Assembly: GCA_900469965.1 (NCBI GenBank)
Contig: UBZP01000004.1
Location: 1-64,000, forward strand
DNA from: Hyphomicrobiales bacterium
GTDB lineage: Bacteria > Pseudomonadota > Alphaproteobacteria > Rhizobiales > Rhizobiaceae
DNA length: 64,000 nt
Direction: 5' to 3'
Under the pieces are notes generated by a model that saw only the letters and a list, made by a program, of their open reading frames with translations, had not been told where the DNA came from and searched no databases. Position 1 is the stretch's first letter. Every line of letters starts with the position of its first letter. Shown here in pieces: positions 1 to 7,579 of the stretch. The translations under genes were made by a program, and so were the position numbers.

Positions 1-83
1 TAGGCGACCGAGCGGCCGCGCTGCGCCCGCTTGTAGGCGACGGCGTCGTAGTATCTGAATTTCGGGGCGGGGGTGGGCAGCAC
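1..83 (-). CDS. Possible 5' end of an unidentified gene leaving the window
   Basis: Reading leftwards from a GTG at 83, an open frame runs off the left edge. It has strongly GC-ending codons and a plausible peptide (VLPTPAPKFRYYDAVAYKRA at its start), and a GGAG lies about eight bases upstream of the GTG. No family is recognisable from about 27 residues. The frame stays open further upstream but has no ATG, so the start is uncertain and chance coding in GC-rich DNA cannot be excluded. Confidence 0.35.
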   Translation of the reverse strand, partial: MLPTPAPKFRYYDAVAYKRAQRGRSVA

Positions 84-188
84 GGCGGGGCTCCGGAGGG
101 CAGGGCGGTCTGGCCCGGATGATGCCCGCTTATGGTTAACGCCACCCTTACGCCGCAGCGCAGGCCTGCGGATTGACCGGCCGGAAGT

Positions 189-210
189 CCGGCCGCCGCG
201 CGGCGGCCGG
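189..210. terminator. Strong GC hairpin downstream of the sulfatase gene
   Basis: A perfect inverted repeat, CCGGCCGCCG and its complement separated by two bases, lies 18 bases beyond the sulfatase stop codon. No run of T follows on either side, so it is a hairpin that could protect or terminate the transcript rather than a textbook intrinsic terminator. Confidence 0.4.
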
Positions 211-228
211 ATCCGGCGAGCCAAGCGG

Positions 229-1908
229 TCAGTCGCCGCCGCCCGATCCGCGCAGTTGCGCCTCGATCTTGCTGAGGTTGAACGATCCCGGCGACTGGCT
301 CGGCGGATAGTCCTTCATCGTCTGTAGGAACTGCGCCGCCATGCCCTGGATCGGCACGATCACGAAGACGCGGTCGATGAACCAGTCGTTGTAGGTGTTG
401 GAGTTGTGCTGCGCCTTCTCGAACGGGTCGCGCCTGAGATTGAAGAGCAGCGGCACGCGCAGTTCGGTGAACGGCTCGCGCCAGACACCGAAGGCCTGGC
501 CGCGGTTCTCCAGGAACACCGCCTTCCAGTCGTCGTAGCGCGCCGCCACGATCTGCCCGTCGTCGTTGACGTACCAGAATTCGTGCCGCGGCGACTGGTC
601 GGCCTTGCCGCTCAGATAGTCGAGCTGGTTGTAGCCGTCGATGTAGTTGCGGTAGCTGCGGCCGTTGAGCTCGACGGTGTTGGCGAGTTTCGTCTTGATG
701 TCCGGATCGCCGGCGATCGCGGCGAAGGTCGGCAGCCAGTCCTCGTGCGCGACGATGCCGTTCAGGGTCTCTCCGGCCGGAAACCGGCCCGGCCAGCGGG
801 CGAAGGCCGGCACGCGATAGGCCCCCTCCCAGTTGGAGTTCTTCTCGCTGCGGAACGGCGTCGTGCCGGCGTCGGGCCAGGTGTTGTAATGCGGGCCGTT
901 GTCGGTGGAATAGAGCACTACCGTGTCCTGCGCGATGCCGAGGTCGTCGAGCAGCTTCAGGAGCTCGCCGACATGCATGTCGTGCTCGACCATGCCGTCA
1001 TGGTACTCGTCGCCGCTCGGGCCGGAGATCCCCTTGTTCTGCTCCTTCACATGGGTGCGGAAATGCATGCGCGTGCCGTTCCACCAGCAGAAGAAGGGCT
1101 TCCCCGCCTGGTTCTGCCGGGTGATGAAGTCCTTGGCGGCGGCCAGCGTCTCCTCGTCGATCGTCTCCATCCGCTTCTTCGTCAGCGGCCCGGTGTTCTC
1201 GATCTTCTGCGTGCCGTCGGGATTGGCCCAGCTGTGCAGAACGCCGCGCGGGCCGAACTGCTCGAGGAAGGTCTTGCCGTTGGCGAGGACCCGGTCGCGC
1301 GGATAGTCGCGGTTCTCCGGCTCCTCCTCGGCATTGAGGTGATAGAGGTTGCCGAGGAACTCGTCGAAGCCGTGCATCGTCGGCAGGTGTTCGTCGCGGT
1401 CGCCCTGATGGTTCTTGCCGAACTGTCCGGTCGCATAGCCCTGCGCCTTGAGCACGGTGGCGACGGTCACGTCGGTCATTTGCCAGCCCTGCGCCGCGCC
1501 CGGCAGGCCGACCTTGGTCATCCCCGTGCGCACCGGCACGTTACCGCCGAGGAAGGCGGCGCGGCCGGCGGTGCAGCTCTGCTGGCCGTAGTAGTCCGAA
1601 AACGACAGGCCCTCCGCGGCGATCCGGTCGATATTGGGCGTCCTGTATCCCATCATCCCGCGGCTGTTGGCGGAAATGTTCCAGATGCCGATGTCGTCGC
1701 CCCAGATGACGAGGATGTTCGGCGGCCTGCCGCTCGCCGGCGCAGCCGGCTGCGTCTGGGCCTGGGCCTGGGCCGGCGACCCGGTTCCGCCGAGTGTCGA
1801 GGCGGCGGCGAGCGCGGTTCCTGCCAGAAGCAGGCTCCGTCGGCTCAGGGCCGGTTCGCTGCCTTCATGCGTGCGGCTGCTGTCGTCACATGCGCTATCG
1901 GTGGCCAT
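229..1908 (-). CDS. Tat-exported type I sulfatase (arylsulfatase family)
   Basis: This 559-residue protein should hydrolyse sulfate esters outside the cytoplasm. Residues 20-50 form a twin-arginine signal (SRRSLLLAG, then an Ala-rich stretch). The metal-binding start of the sulfatase fold appears as NILVIWGDDIG. Cys112 sits in SCTAGR, the C-x-A-x-R motif whose cysteine is converted to formylglycine. Later family signatures include STDNGPHYN and the C-terminal RRDPFEKAQH segment. The ATG at 1908 follows a GGGAGG ribosome site. No sulfatase-maturating enzyme lies in the window. The substrate cannot be told from sequence. The gene is divergent from the gbcAB unit and separated from it by about 400 bp, so the two are not co-transcribed. 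Confidence 0.9.
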   Translation of the reverse strand: MATDSACDDSSRTHEGSEPALSRRSLLLAGTALAAASTLGGTGSPAQAQAQTQPAAPASGRPPNILVIWGDDIGIWNISANSRGMMGYRTPNIDRIAAEGLSFSDYYGQQSCTAGRAAFLGGNVPVRTGMTKVGLPGAAQGWQMTDVTVATVLKAQGYATGQFGKNHQGDRDEHLPTMHGFDEFLGNLYHLNAEEEPENRDYPRDRVLANGKTFLEQFGPRGVLHSWANPDGTQKIENTGPLTKKRMETIDEETLAAAKDFITRQNQAGKPFFCWWNGTRMHFRTHVKEQNKGISGPSGDEYHDGMVEHDMHVGELLKLLDDLGIAQDTVVLYSTDNGPHYNTWPDAGTTPFRSEKNSNWEGAYRVPAFARWPGRFPAGETLNGIVAHEDWLPTFAAIAGDPDIKTKLANTVELNGRSYRNYIDGYNQLDYLSGKADQSPRHEFWYVNDDGQIVAARYDDWKAVFLENRGQAFGVWREPFTELRVPLLFNLRRDPFEKAQHNSNTYNDWFIDRVFVIVPIQGMAAQFLQTMKDYPPSQSPGSFNLSKIEAQLRGSGGGD

Positions 1909-2307
1909 GGCTCACCCTCCCGTGACAGGTCGACATTTGCTGCTGAGGATATGCTGGTTGTCGCTACAGAGGCGATTATGCGCGGCGGTGCGGGGCCTCG
2001 CCCTCCGCCGAGGTCCGGCGCGGGTGGGCCGCGCAATGTCACGCTACCACGAAACGGTTCCGGTTGCACTTGCCGAGGTGCCCGGCCGATCCCGACCTGG
2101 TCGCGGCTGTGGCGCAAAGAGACTATCTGCCTCTTTTGCGGTCTTGTCGCACATTTGTTGATCTGTTGACGGCTTTTGATGAGGCAAACACTTGAAATAA
2201 AAGCGTTATTTTATTGTGCACCGCAAGACGTGCACTGTCGCCAAAGCGGAAGGCGACGTCGCAATTGAGCGGCACGGCGTCTCGCCTTTCCGCTTAGATG
2301 AAGAGGC
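1909..2307. other. Divergent intergenic region without a convincing gene
   Basis: This stretch separates the sulfatase from the riboswitch and must hold promoters for both directions. The part at about 2190-2220 is noticeably AT-rich (GAAATAAAAGCGTTATTTTATT) and is the likely promoter area for the riboswitch transcript. No open frame here looks coding. Confidence 0.5.
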
Positions 2308-2478
2308 TCAAGGTGCTGCCTCTTTAGGGAGGGCGGATAATTGGGAAGCCGGTGAAAATCCGGAGCTGCCCCCGCAACGGTAAGGGAAGAAATCGCGGCA
2401 AAAGGCCACTGGAGAAGTCCGGGAAGGCGCCGCGCGGTCCGCAGAGGACATCTCCCGAGCCCGGAAACCAGCCTTGGA
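2308..2478 (+). promoter_or_regulatory. Cobalamin (adenosylcobalamin) riboswitch
   Basis: The conserved core of the B12 aptamer is readable. GGTGCTGCC and AGGGAGGGCGGATAAT come first at about 2312-2340. GGGAAGCCGGTGAAAATCCGG follows at 2343-2363, then GCTGCCCCCGCAACGGTAAG at 2365-2384. The closing B12 box, GAGCCCGGAAACCAGCC, is at 2457-2473. The core has CAACGGTAA where CAACTGTAA is commonest. The element ends about 120 bases before the start codon of the Rieske oxygenase gene. In this family, ligand binding normally lowers expression of the downstream gene, here probably at translation or by early termination. The mechanism is inferred. Confidence 0.92.
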
Positions 2479-2596
2479 GAGAGATGACGTGACTGGCTGC
2501 GGCGGGCAGCCGGGGCGCTGCGAAGTCGTGTCTTCACGACGGTCGCGACTGCCCATGCCCGCTTCGGACGAGCAAATGCTTTTTGAGGAAGCGGCA

Positions 2597-3841
2597 ATGG
2601 ACATTCGCAGCGACGTACTTCGCAAGATCAGGAACCGGCGCGAGGGCTACAGCCTCGAGCAGGCGTTCTACATCGACCAGGACTACTACAAGCTCGATCT
2701 GGAGACGATCTGGTATCGCGACTGGCTGTTCGTTGGCCACGACTGCGAGATCCCGCGGGCCGGCAACTACTTCACCCTGCAGGTCGGCGACTACCCGCTC
2801 GTCGTCACCCGCGACCGCCAGGGCGTCATCCGCGCGCTGCACAATTCCTGTCGCCACCGTGGCTCGCGCGTCTGCACCCAGCACAGGGGGGCGTCCGCCA
2901 AGCTCGTCTGTCCCTACCACCAGTGGACCTACGAGCTCGACGGCACGCTGCTCTTCGCCCGCCACATGGCCGAAGACTTCGACAAGAGCCAGCACGGCCT
3001 GAAGCCCGTCCATTGCGAGACGGTCGGCGGCTACATCTTCATCTGCCTCGCCGACGAGGCGCCGGACTTCGCGCCCTATCGCGACCTCGCCGAGCCCTAT
3101 CTCGTCCGCCATCGCCTCGGCGAGACCAAGGTCGCCTTCGAGAGCACCATCGTCGAGAAGGGCAACTGGAAGCTCGTCTGGGAGAACAACCGCGAGTGCT
3201 ACCACTGCGCGGCCAACCATCCCGAGCTCTGCCGCACCTATCCCGAGGCGCCGAGCGCCACCGGCGTGCAGGGCGCCAAGGACGATCCGGTGATCGCCGC
3301 CCACTGGGCGAAATGCGAGGCTTCAGGATTGCCGAGCGAGTTCCGCATGTCGCCGTCCGGCCAGTTCCGCCTCGCCCGCATGCCGCTGATCGACGATGCC
3401 GAGAGCTACACCATGTCGGGTGCCCGCGCCGTCCGCCGGCCGCTGTCCGGCGACGTGCAGGAGAGCCACATCGGCACGCTCTTGATGTTCCACTACCCGA
3501 CGACCTGGAACCATGTGCTCGCCGACCATGCCATCACCTTCCGCGTCCTGCCGCTCGGCCCCGAGCTGACGCAGGTGACGACCAAGTGGCTGGTCAACAA
3601 GGACGCCGTCGAGGGCGTGGACTATTCGCTCGACGAACTGACCCACGTCTGGACCGAGACCAACGACCAGGACCGCCGGATCGTCGAGGAGAACGCCTTC
3701 GGCATCCGCTCGCCCGCCTATGAGCCCGGCCCCTATTCGCCGGTCGACGAGGGCGGCGTAATGCAGTTCGTCGAATGGTACTGCACCTTCATGGAACAGC
3801 GCCTGCAGGGCGACAAGCAGCCTCTGATCCGGGTGGCCTGA
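2597..3841 (+). CDS. gbcA: Rieske-type oxygenase, probable glycine betaine demethylase subunit A
   Basis: This is the oxygenase component of a two-part demethylase. It is expected to oxidise an N-methyl group, most likely that of glycine betaine, giving dimethylglycine and formaldehyde. The [2Fe-2S] Rieske ligands are Cys85, His87, Cys105 and His108 (CRHRG and CPYHQW). The mononuclear iron site is marked by NNRECYHCAANH, with His203 and His208. The N-terminal block (CEIP, GNYFTLQVGDYPLVV) resembles GbcA more than ring-hydroxylating enzymes. The ATG at 2597 was chosen because GAGGAA lies six bases upstream and the 414-residue length fits. The reductase gene starts one base after the stop. Stachydrine or carnitine demethylases are the closest alternatives. 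Confidence 0.84.
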   Translation: MDIRSDVLRKIRNRREGYSLEQAFYIDQDYYKLDLETIWYRDWLFVGHDCEIPRAGNYFTLQVGDYPLVVTRDRQGVIRALHNSCRHRGSRVCTQHRGASAKLVCPYHQWTYELDGTLLFARHMAEDFDKSQHGLKPVHCETVGGYIFICLADEAPDFAPYRDLAEPYLVRHRLGETKVAFESTIVEKGNWKLVWENNRECYHCAANHPELCRTYPEAPSATGVQGAKDDPVIAAHWAKCEASGLPSEFRMSPSGQFRLARMPLIDDAESYTMSGARAVRRPLSGDVQESHIGTLLMFHYPTTWNHVLADHAITFRVLPLGPELTQVTTKWLVNKDAVEGVDYSLDELTHVWTETNDQDRRIVEENAFGIRSPAYEPGPYSPVDEGGVMQFVEWYCTFMEQRLQGDKQPLIRVA

Positions 3842-3842
3842 G

Positions 3843-4940
3843 ATGACGATCGCAAGCCAGTTCCGGCACTTCGACGAGCTCCAGCCCTGGAACGACCGCC
3901 AGCACCTGCTGGAGTGCATCGCGGTCACGGCCGAGACGGCCGACGTGATGACCTTCACCTTCCGCTCCGACCGCGAGAACTGGTTCCGCTACCTGCCCGG
4001 CCAGTTCGTGACGCTGGAGCTGCCGGTGACGCCGGACGATCCGGTGATGCGCACCTATACGCTGTCCTCGACCCCGTCGCGGCCGTTTTCGGTGGCCGTC
4101 ACCGTCAAGGCGCAGAAGGACAGCGTCGGCACCCGCTGGATGTTCGATCACCTGAAGCCCGGCATGCAGCTGAAGGCCTTCGGTCCGCTCGGCGACTTCT
4201 CCTTCGTCCGCCACCCGGGCGAGAAGTACCTGTTCATCTCCGCCGGCTCGGGCGTCACGCCGATGATGTCGATGACGCGCTGGATGGCCGATTGCGCGCC
4301 GCAGACCGACGTCGCCTTCGTCTCCTGCGCGCGCACCCCGGACGACATCCTGTTTCGTAGCGAGCTCGAATGCCTGTCGGCGCAGATGCCGAACCTGTCG
4401 CTCGGCTTTGTCGTCGAGGGCCGCAATCCGCGCGACGGCTGGCACGGCCTGCGCGGTCGCATCGACGGCGCGCGGCTTGCGCTGCTGGCCCCGGACTTCC
4501 GCGACCGCACCGTCTTTTGCTGCGGTCCGGAGCCGTTCATGCGCGGCGTGCGCGACATGCTCAAGGTCTGCGGCTTCGACATGGCCCGCTACCACGAGGA
4601 GAGCTTCCAGCCGGCCGCAGCCCCCGCCGCCGAGGAGCTCGCCGTGCGCGCCGGCCCCGGCGAGGCCGATGCCGCAGCCATCGCCACCGTCACCTTCACC
4701 ATGGCCGGCCAGGAGGCGTCCTGCCCGCCCGGCCAGACCATCCTGCAGACCGCCCGTTCCGCCGGCGTGCGCATCGGGGCTGCCTGCGAGGGCGGCCTCT
4801 GCGGCACCTGCCGCGTCATGAAGGTCTCCGGCGAAGTCGAGATGAACCACAACGGCGGCATCCTCGACGACGAGATCGCCGAAGGCTACATCCTCGCCTG
4901 CTGCTCCCGCCCGATCGGCGACGTGCAGATCGAGGCTTGA
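3843..4940 (+). CDS. gbcB: Ferredoxin-reductase component of the Rieske demethylase
   Basis: This 365-residue flavoprotein should pass electrons from NAD(P)H to the Rieske oxygenase encoded just upstream. An FAD-binding FNR-type domain occupies about residues 25-125 (MRTYTLSS contacts the flavin). An NAD-binding domain follows at about 125-250 (YLFISAGSGVTPMMSM; FCCGPEPFM). A C-terminal plant-type [2Fe-2S] ferredoxin domain has the ligand pattern C-x4-C-x2-C (ACEGGLCGTC) and a later cysteine in LACCSRP. This FNR-plus-C-terminal-ferredoxin order is that of GbcB and related reductases. The gene is translationally linked to gbcA and shares its cobalamin riboswitch. Confidence 0.85.
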   Translation: MTIASQFRHFDELQPWNDRQHLLECIAVTAETADVMTFTFRSDRENWFRYLPGQFVTLELPVTPDDPVMRTYTLSSTPSRPFSVAVTVKAQKDSVGTRWMFDHLKPGMQLKAFGPLGDFSFVRHPGEKYLFISAGSGVTPMMSMTRWMADCAPQTDVAFVSCARTPDDILFRSELECLSAQMPNLSLGFVVEGRNPRDGWHGLRGRIDGARLALLAPDFRDRTVFCCGPEPFMRGVRDMLKVCGFDMARYHEESFQPAAAPAAEELAVRAGPGEADAAAIATVTFTMAGQEASCPPGQTILQTARSAGVRIGAACEGGLCGTCRVMKVSGEVEMNHNGGILDDEIAEGYILACCSRPIGDVQIEA

Positions 4941-4996
4941 GGCCGTATCAATGGCGGGCGGGCGGCGCCGTTGTCGCTTTCCCGCCACCCGGGACC

Positions 4997-5071
4997 CGTC
5001 ATGCCGGACCAGATCCGGCATCCACCCGCGCACGTCCTTGCGCGATAAGCACTTTTTGCGTCGCGGACGCG
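4997..5071. repeat. Dispersed two-hairpin repeat, copy A
   Basis: This 75-bp element aligns over its whole length with 54498-54574. It holds two hairpins. The first has ATGCCGGA (5001-5008) pairing with 5014-5021. The second has CGCGCA (5027-5032) pairing with 5039-5044 around a six-base loop. It ends in the shared block CGTCGCGGACGCG. Intergenic elements beginning GTCATGCCGG and ending in CCGGCATCCA are common in alphaproteobacterial genomes. This one sits between gbcB and the low-GC island. Confidence 0.7.
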
Positions 5072-5099
5072 ACGCCGGCCGGCAAGGCCGCGCCCCCCC

Positions 5100-5201
5100 T
5101 CAGAACAGGAAGTCGCCCTTGTCGAGGTGGGCGATCCTGACGTCCTGCAGCACGATTTTGTCGCCGTTCCGGCCGTCGATATGGACGTCGACTGCATCTC
5201 G
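5100..5201 (-). pseudogene. C-terminal tail of an RTX/hemolysin-type calcium-binding protein (remnant)
   Basis: The last 33 codons before a TGA read DAVDVHIDGRNGDKIVLQDV and then end in HLDKGDFLF. This is the style of ending seen in RTX-type secreted proteins (a beta strand, IVLQ, then acidic-DFLF). Codon use is GC-rich like the host, unlike the AT-rich sequence immediately upstream. There is no start codon or repeat region attached, so it is a broken-off end. Its frame stays open a little further upstream, but that part overlaps a better-looking frame and is not taken as coding. The match is from memory of the family's typical C-termini. Confidence 0.5.
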
Positions 5202-5203
5202 CC

Positions 5204-5421
5204 CCTTCAATTCCCTCGGTAGGATTTGTGTTGCTAAGAGTGTCCAACCGAACGGCCCATCACATTGCGGATGGTTTTCTAAGTGCCACTCGCGAAACCT
5301 CCTCTAAGACGGAGGGTTCACTTGCAGCATAAAATCCACAGACAAGCCCAAAAACTTGGTCTAGGTTGTAGCTATCGACATAAATACCCGATGAGGCAGA
5401 AATCTGCTGAAATTTTCTATA
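5204..5421 (-). pseudogene. Decayed gene fragment of unknown family in the low-GC island
   Basis: After an in-frame stop at about 5422, a frame reads through QQISASSGIYVDSYNLDQVF and VALRKPSAM to a TGA at 5262-5260. The same frame then continues with WAVRLDTLSNTNPTEGIEGA. The composition looks like real protein on both sides of the stop, but there is no usable start codon. The simplest reading is a gene that has lost its 5' part and acquired a nonsense codon. No family was recognised. It may be a second, degraded immunity gene given its neighbour, which is an inference from position only. Confidence 0.35.
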
Positions 5422-5486
5422 TTATAAATATTTTATATCTTCGCGGTATATCGGATTAATATTTACATTTATATTCAAAATTTAAT
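5422..5486. other. Very AT-rich spacer in the island
   Basis: All six frames are closed here, and the sequence is dominated by A and T (for example TATTATAAATATTTTATATC), in sharp contrast with the GC-rich surroundings. It lies directly after the immunity gene stop codon. No repeat or promoter could be fixed with confidence. Confidence 0.5.
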
Positions 5487-5762
5487 TCAAATAAATGTCT
5501 TCAGTTTTAAATAAATGTCCTCAATAATAACCTTAAATTGATTATCATTTATCTCGTATTCATTTAATTCATACCCGTTTTCGTCATGAACATGCACATT
5601 AATCGTAATAAATACCTCATTCAATAAATTATACCTTTGTTCAGGGAAGCACTGTTTATCCGATTTGAATAGGGACATGTAACGTATTTCAAAATCGCCC
5701 ATGGAAACTTCCCCTCTGCAAAACTGCCCAAGAATTTCTACATATGGGGTAATATCACTCAC
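5487..5762 (-). CDS. Colicin-D-type immunity protein
   Basis: This 91-residue acidic protein aligns by eye along its length with the colicin D immunity protein (self-protective colicin-like immunity family). It has an N-terminal helix (YVEILGQFCRGEVSMGDFE), the motif RYMSLFKSD, then YNLLNEVF. The C-terminal part, YELNEYEINDNQFKV with IIEDIYLKLK, mirrors the colicin D immunity ending YEIDDN-x2-KV-x2-IL-x-K. Such proteins bind and block the tRNase domain of colicin-D-like toxins in the producer's cytoplasm. A GTG start at 5762 (or the adjacent GTG at 5765) is used. The gene is AT-rich with host-atypical codons, which points to transfer. No toxin domain is encoded nearby, so it appears to be an orphan. 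Confidence 0.75.
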   Translation of the reverse strand: MSDITPYVEILGQFCRGEVSMGDFEIRYMSLFKSDKQCFPEQRYNLLNEVFITINVHVHDENGYELNEYEINDNQFKVIIEDIYLKLKTFI

Positions 5763-5778
5763 CACAGGGCACCTCGCG

Positions 5779-6042
5779 TCAGAACATTTTGCCCGTCTTG
5801 CCAACGACGAACAGGCTGTCGCTGTCGGCGACGCCGCTCTCGCCGAATGTGACCGCGTAGCCGGAGCCGGCAAGAAGTTCGCCGTTGATGTAGAAGGCGC
5901 AGTCGGTCGCCGCGCCGGTGGCGATCAGGCTGGTCGACGCGGTCGAGATGTGCACGCCGGCATCGACGACGAGCTCCGTATCGCTCGCGCGTACGGAGAG
6001 GGGGGTCGTGCGGTCGCTGGTGACTACGATCTTCTGCGTCAT
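5779..6042 (-). pseudogene. N-terminal remnant of an RTX-like/beta-solenoid secreted protein
   Basis: An ATG at 6042 opens an 87-residue frame with host-like GC-rich codons. It starts MTQKIVVTSD and goes on through alternating small and hydrophobic residues (LVVDAGVHIS; SLFVVGKTGKMF) typical of the first strands of rhizobial RTX or beta-solenoid proteins. It then stops abruptly at 5779. The immunity gene begins only 16 bases later. With the RTX-like tail at 5100-5201, it suggests one long gene whose middle was deleted or replaced. It could instead be a genuine short protein. Confidence 0.45.
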
Positions 6043-6071
6043 CTGCTCGTCATGTGCAGGGGCGAGGCCGC

Positions 6072-6105
6072 CTGTCTATACCGATTTGCTGTCTATACCG
6101 ATTTG
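6072..6105. repeat. Perfect 17-bp tandem duplication
   Basis: CTGTCTATACCGATTTG occurs twice head to tail. On the minus strand it lies 30-63 bases upstream of the ATG at 6042 and reads AATCGGTATAGACAG twice, so it could duplicate a promoter or operator for that frame. No gene is seen between here and 6272. Confidence 0.85.
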
Positions 6106-6272
6106 CTGAACGAAGGATGGAAATCTGCCGCACGGCGCGCATTTTCGCGACCGGCGCCAGGCATCCTTGCCCGGCGCGCGCCGCAAGGGCAATCACGAGG
6201 TCTGGCCAGCTCTGCAAGGTGTGGCGATGTTGGCGGGCAGGTGCGGGAAGGCAGAAGGGGCGAAGCCCCCGG

Positions 6273-7406
6273 TCAGGGCGTGGCGAGTGTCGGGGCTGCG
6301 GCAGGCGCGGACGACACGCGGCTGTCGGCCATCTGGGGCGGTGCGGCAGGGGCTGCAGCGGCTGCAGGGGCTGCAGCGGCAGCGGCTGCAGGGCTGGCAG
6401 GGGCGGGGTTGCGGACGACAACGGTCGCTTCCGCCGATGCGAGCAGGCCGGCGTAGGACGCCGCCACGGCTTTCACGGGCAGGGACTTGGGCTCGTCTGC
6501 GGCGGCGCCCCGGGCGATCGAGGCCGTCATGACGTCGTCGAGCGGCATCTTGCCGTTCTCGAACGGCTTCTCGGGCAGGAGGTCCCCGAAGGCCCAGATC
6601 TTCGTCAGCGTCGCCCGGTCCATCGGCGCCACGTTGACGTCGATGTCGTTGAGGGTGCCCTTCACCCGGTAGGGGCAGCGGCGCTTGTTGCAGTTGGCCG
6701 CGGCCGAGAACTGCCAGAGCGCGTAGTTGTCCCAGTTGCCCATCGGGAAGACTTTGCGGATGCCGGGCTTGTAGCGGGCATACCAGAGCGGCAGGCGGGA
6801 CAGGATGCGGTATTTGTGGCGGTTGGCCGCGATGTGCCTGGCGGTGGAATGGTTGGTGTAGAGCACCGGATACCGCCCCGTGCGCGCCCTGATATGGCCG
6901 GCGAAGATCTGCGCATCCTCGAGCGACATGAATTTCTTCGGGTCGATCGCCTCGATGTCGAGCACCATCAGCTCGTCGGGCCGGGGCCGCGCGTAGTCGA
7001 GAAAGTGGTTGGCCTGGTCGACCGGGTTGCCGGGCCTGGCCAGATGATAGGCGCCCCAGAGCAGGCCGTGCGCCCGGGCCAGCAGCCGCCGCGTCTCGTA
7101 GAGCTCGCGGCTGACGGCGTATTTGCGCCACATGGTCTTGCAGTGGGCGACCGTGTCGCCGTCGTGCTCGCCTTTGCAGTCGAAACTTTCCGGAAGGCCG
7201 TCGGAGGCCTTGGAGATGAAGCCTGCGATGCGCTTGTCGGTCAGCATCACCGGCCAGTCGATCTCGTTCATCTCGTAGGCGTCGATGACGATCGCCTTCT
7301 CCGCGTCCCGCCACGGCTCGACGTCCGCGGCAGCGCCCGTTCCCGGCGCGGTCAGAAAAAACACGAGGCCGGCCAGAAGCGCCGGCAGTCCGGTCCTACC
7401 CGTCAT
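6273..7406 (-). CDS. GH25-family lysozyme-like protein, secreted
   Basis: This 377-residue protein belongs to the glycoside hydrolase 25 group, muramidases that cut the MurNAc-GlcNAc bond of peptidoglycan. Residues 1-27 form a signal peptide ending GAAADV. The TIM-barrel core has [11 protein letters not shown] with [11 protein letters not shown] near the start, GAYHLARPG in the middle, the acidic strand MVLDIEAID, then [12 protein letters not shown] and the closing WQFS with NDIDVNVAP. The C-terminal 50 residues are an Ala/Pro low-complexity tail encoded by CTGCAG-rich repeats (about 6330-6400) and are probably a linker or disordered tail. It stands alone, so its role (wall remodelling or attack on other cells) is open. 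Confidence 0.85.
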   Translation of the reverse strand: MTGRTGLPALLAGLVFFLTAPGTGAAADVEPWRDAEKAIVIDAYEMNEIDWPVMLTDKRIAGFISKASDGLPESFDCKGEHDGDTVAHCKTMWRKYAVSRELYETRRLLARAHGLLWGAYHLARPGNPVDQANHFLDYARPRPDELMVLDIEAIDPKKFMSLEDAQIFAGHIRARTGRYPVLYTNHSTARHIAANRHKYRILSRLPLWYARYKPGIRKVFPMGNWDNYALWQFSAAANCNKRRCPYRVKGTLNDIDVNVAPMDRATLTKIWAFGDLLPEKPFENGKMPLDDVMTASIARGAAADEPKSLPVKAVAASYAGLLASAEATVVVRNPAPASPAAAAAAAPAAAAAPAAPPQMADSRVSSAPAAAPTLATP

Positions 7407-7579
7407 GTACTCCGCTCCGCCAACAACCTCCGAACCCCGAATTGTGTGCGGCCATGGTTACCGCGCCGTTAACGGCCACGCCCGGTTGGATTTTTCACAT
7501 GTTCACGAAACTTTTGCCACTTTCTTGCGTTTCACCCCGCAATGCAGTCATGCCGAAATCCATAGGAGGAATGCCGGAA

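Noticed and set aside
406-2169. A 587-codon frame antisense to the sulfatase gene
   Set aside because: It mirrors a gene with clear sulfatase motifs, its translation is low-complexity Val/Ala/Arg, and it results from the high GC at third positions of the real gene.
3789-5033. Long minus-strand frame opposite gbcB
   Set aside because: Translation is rich in Ala/Gly/His/Arg without any domain. The plus-strand gene has intact FAD, NAD and ferredoxin motifs.
5201-5307. Upstream extension of the RTX-like tail frame (EWHLENHPQCDGPFGWTLLA)
   Set aside because: Although open, it overlaps a more protein-like frame (5204-5421) and has no start codon, so the RTX remnant was limited to 5100-5201.
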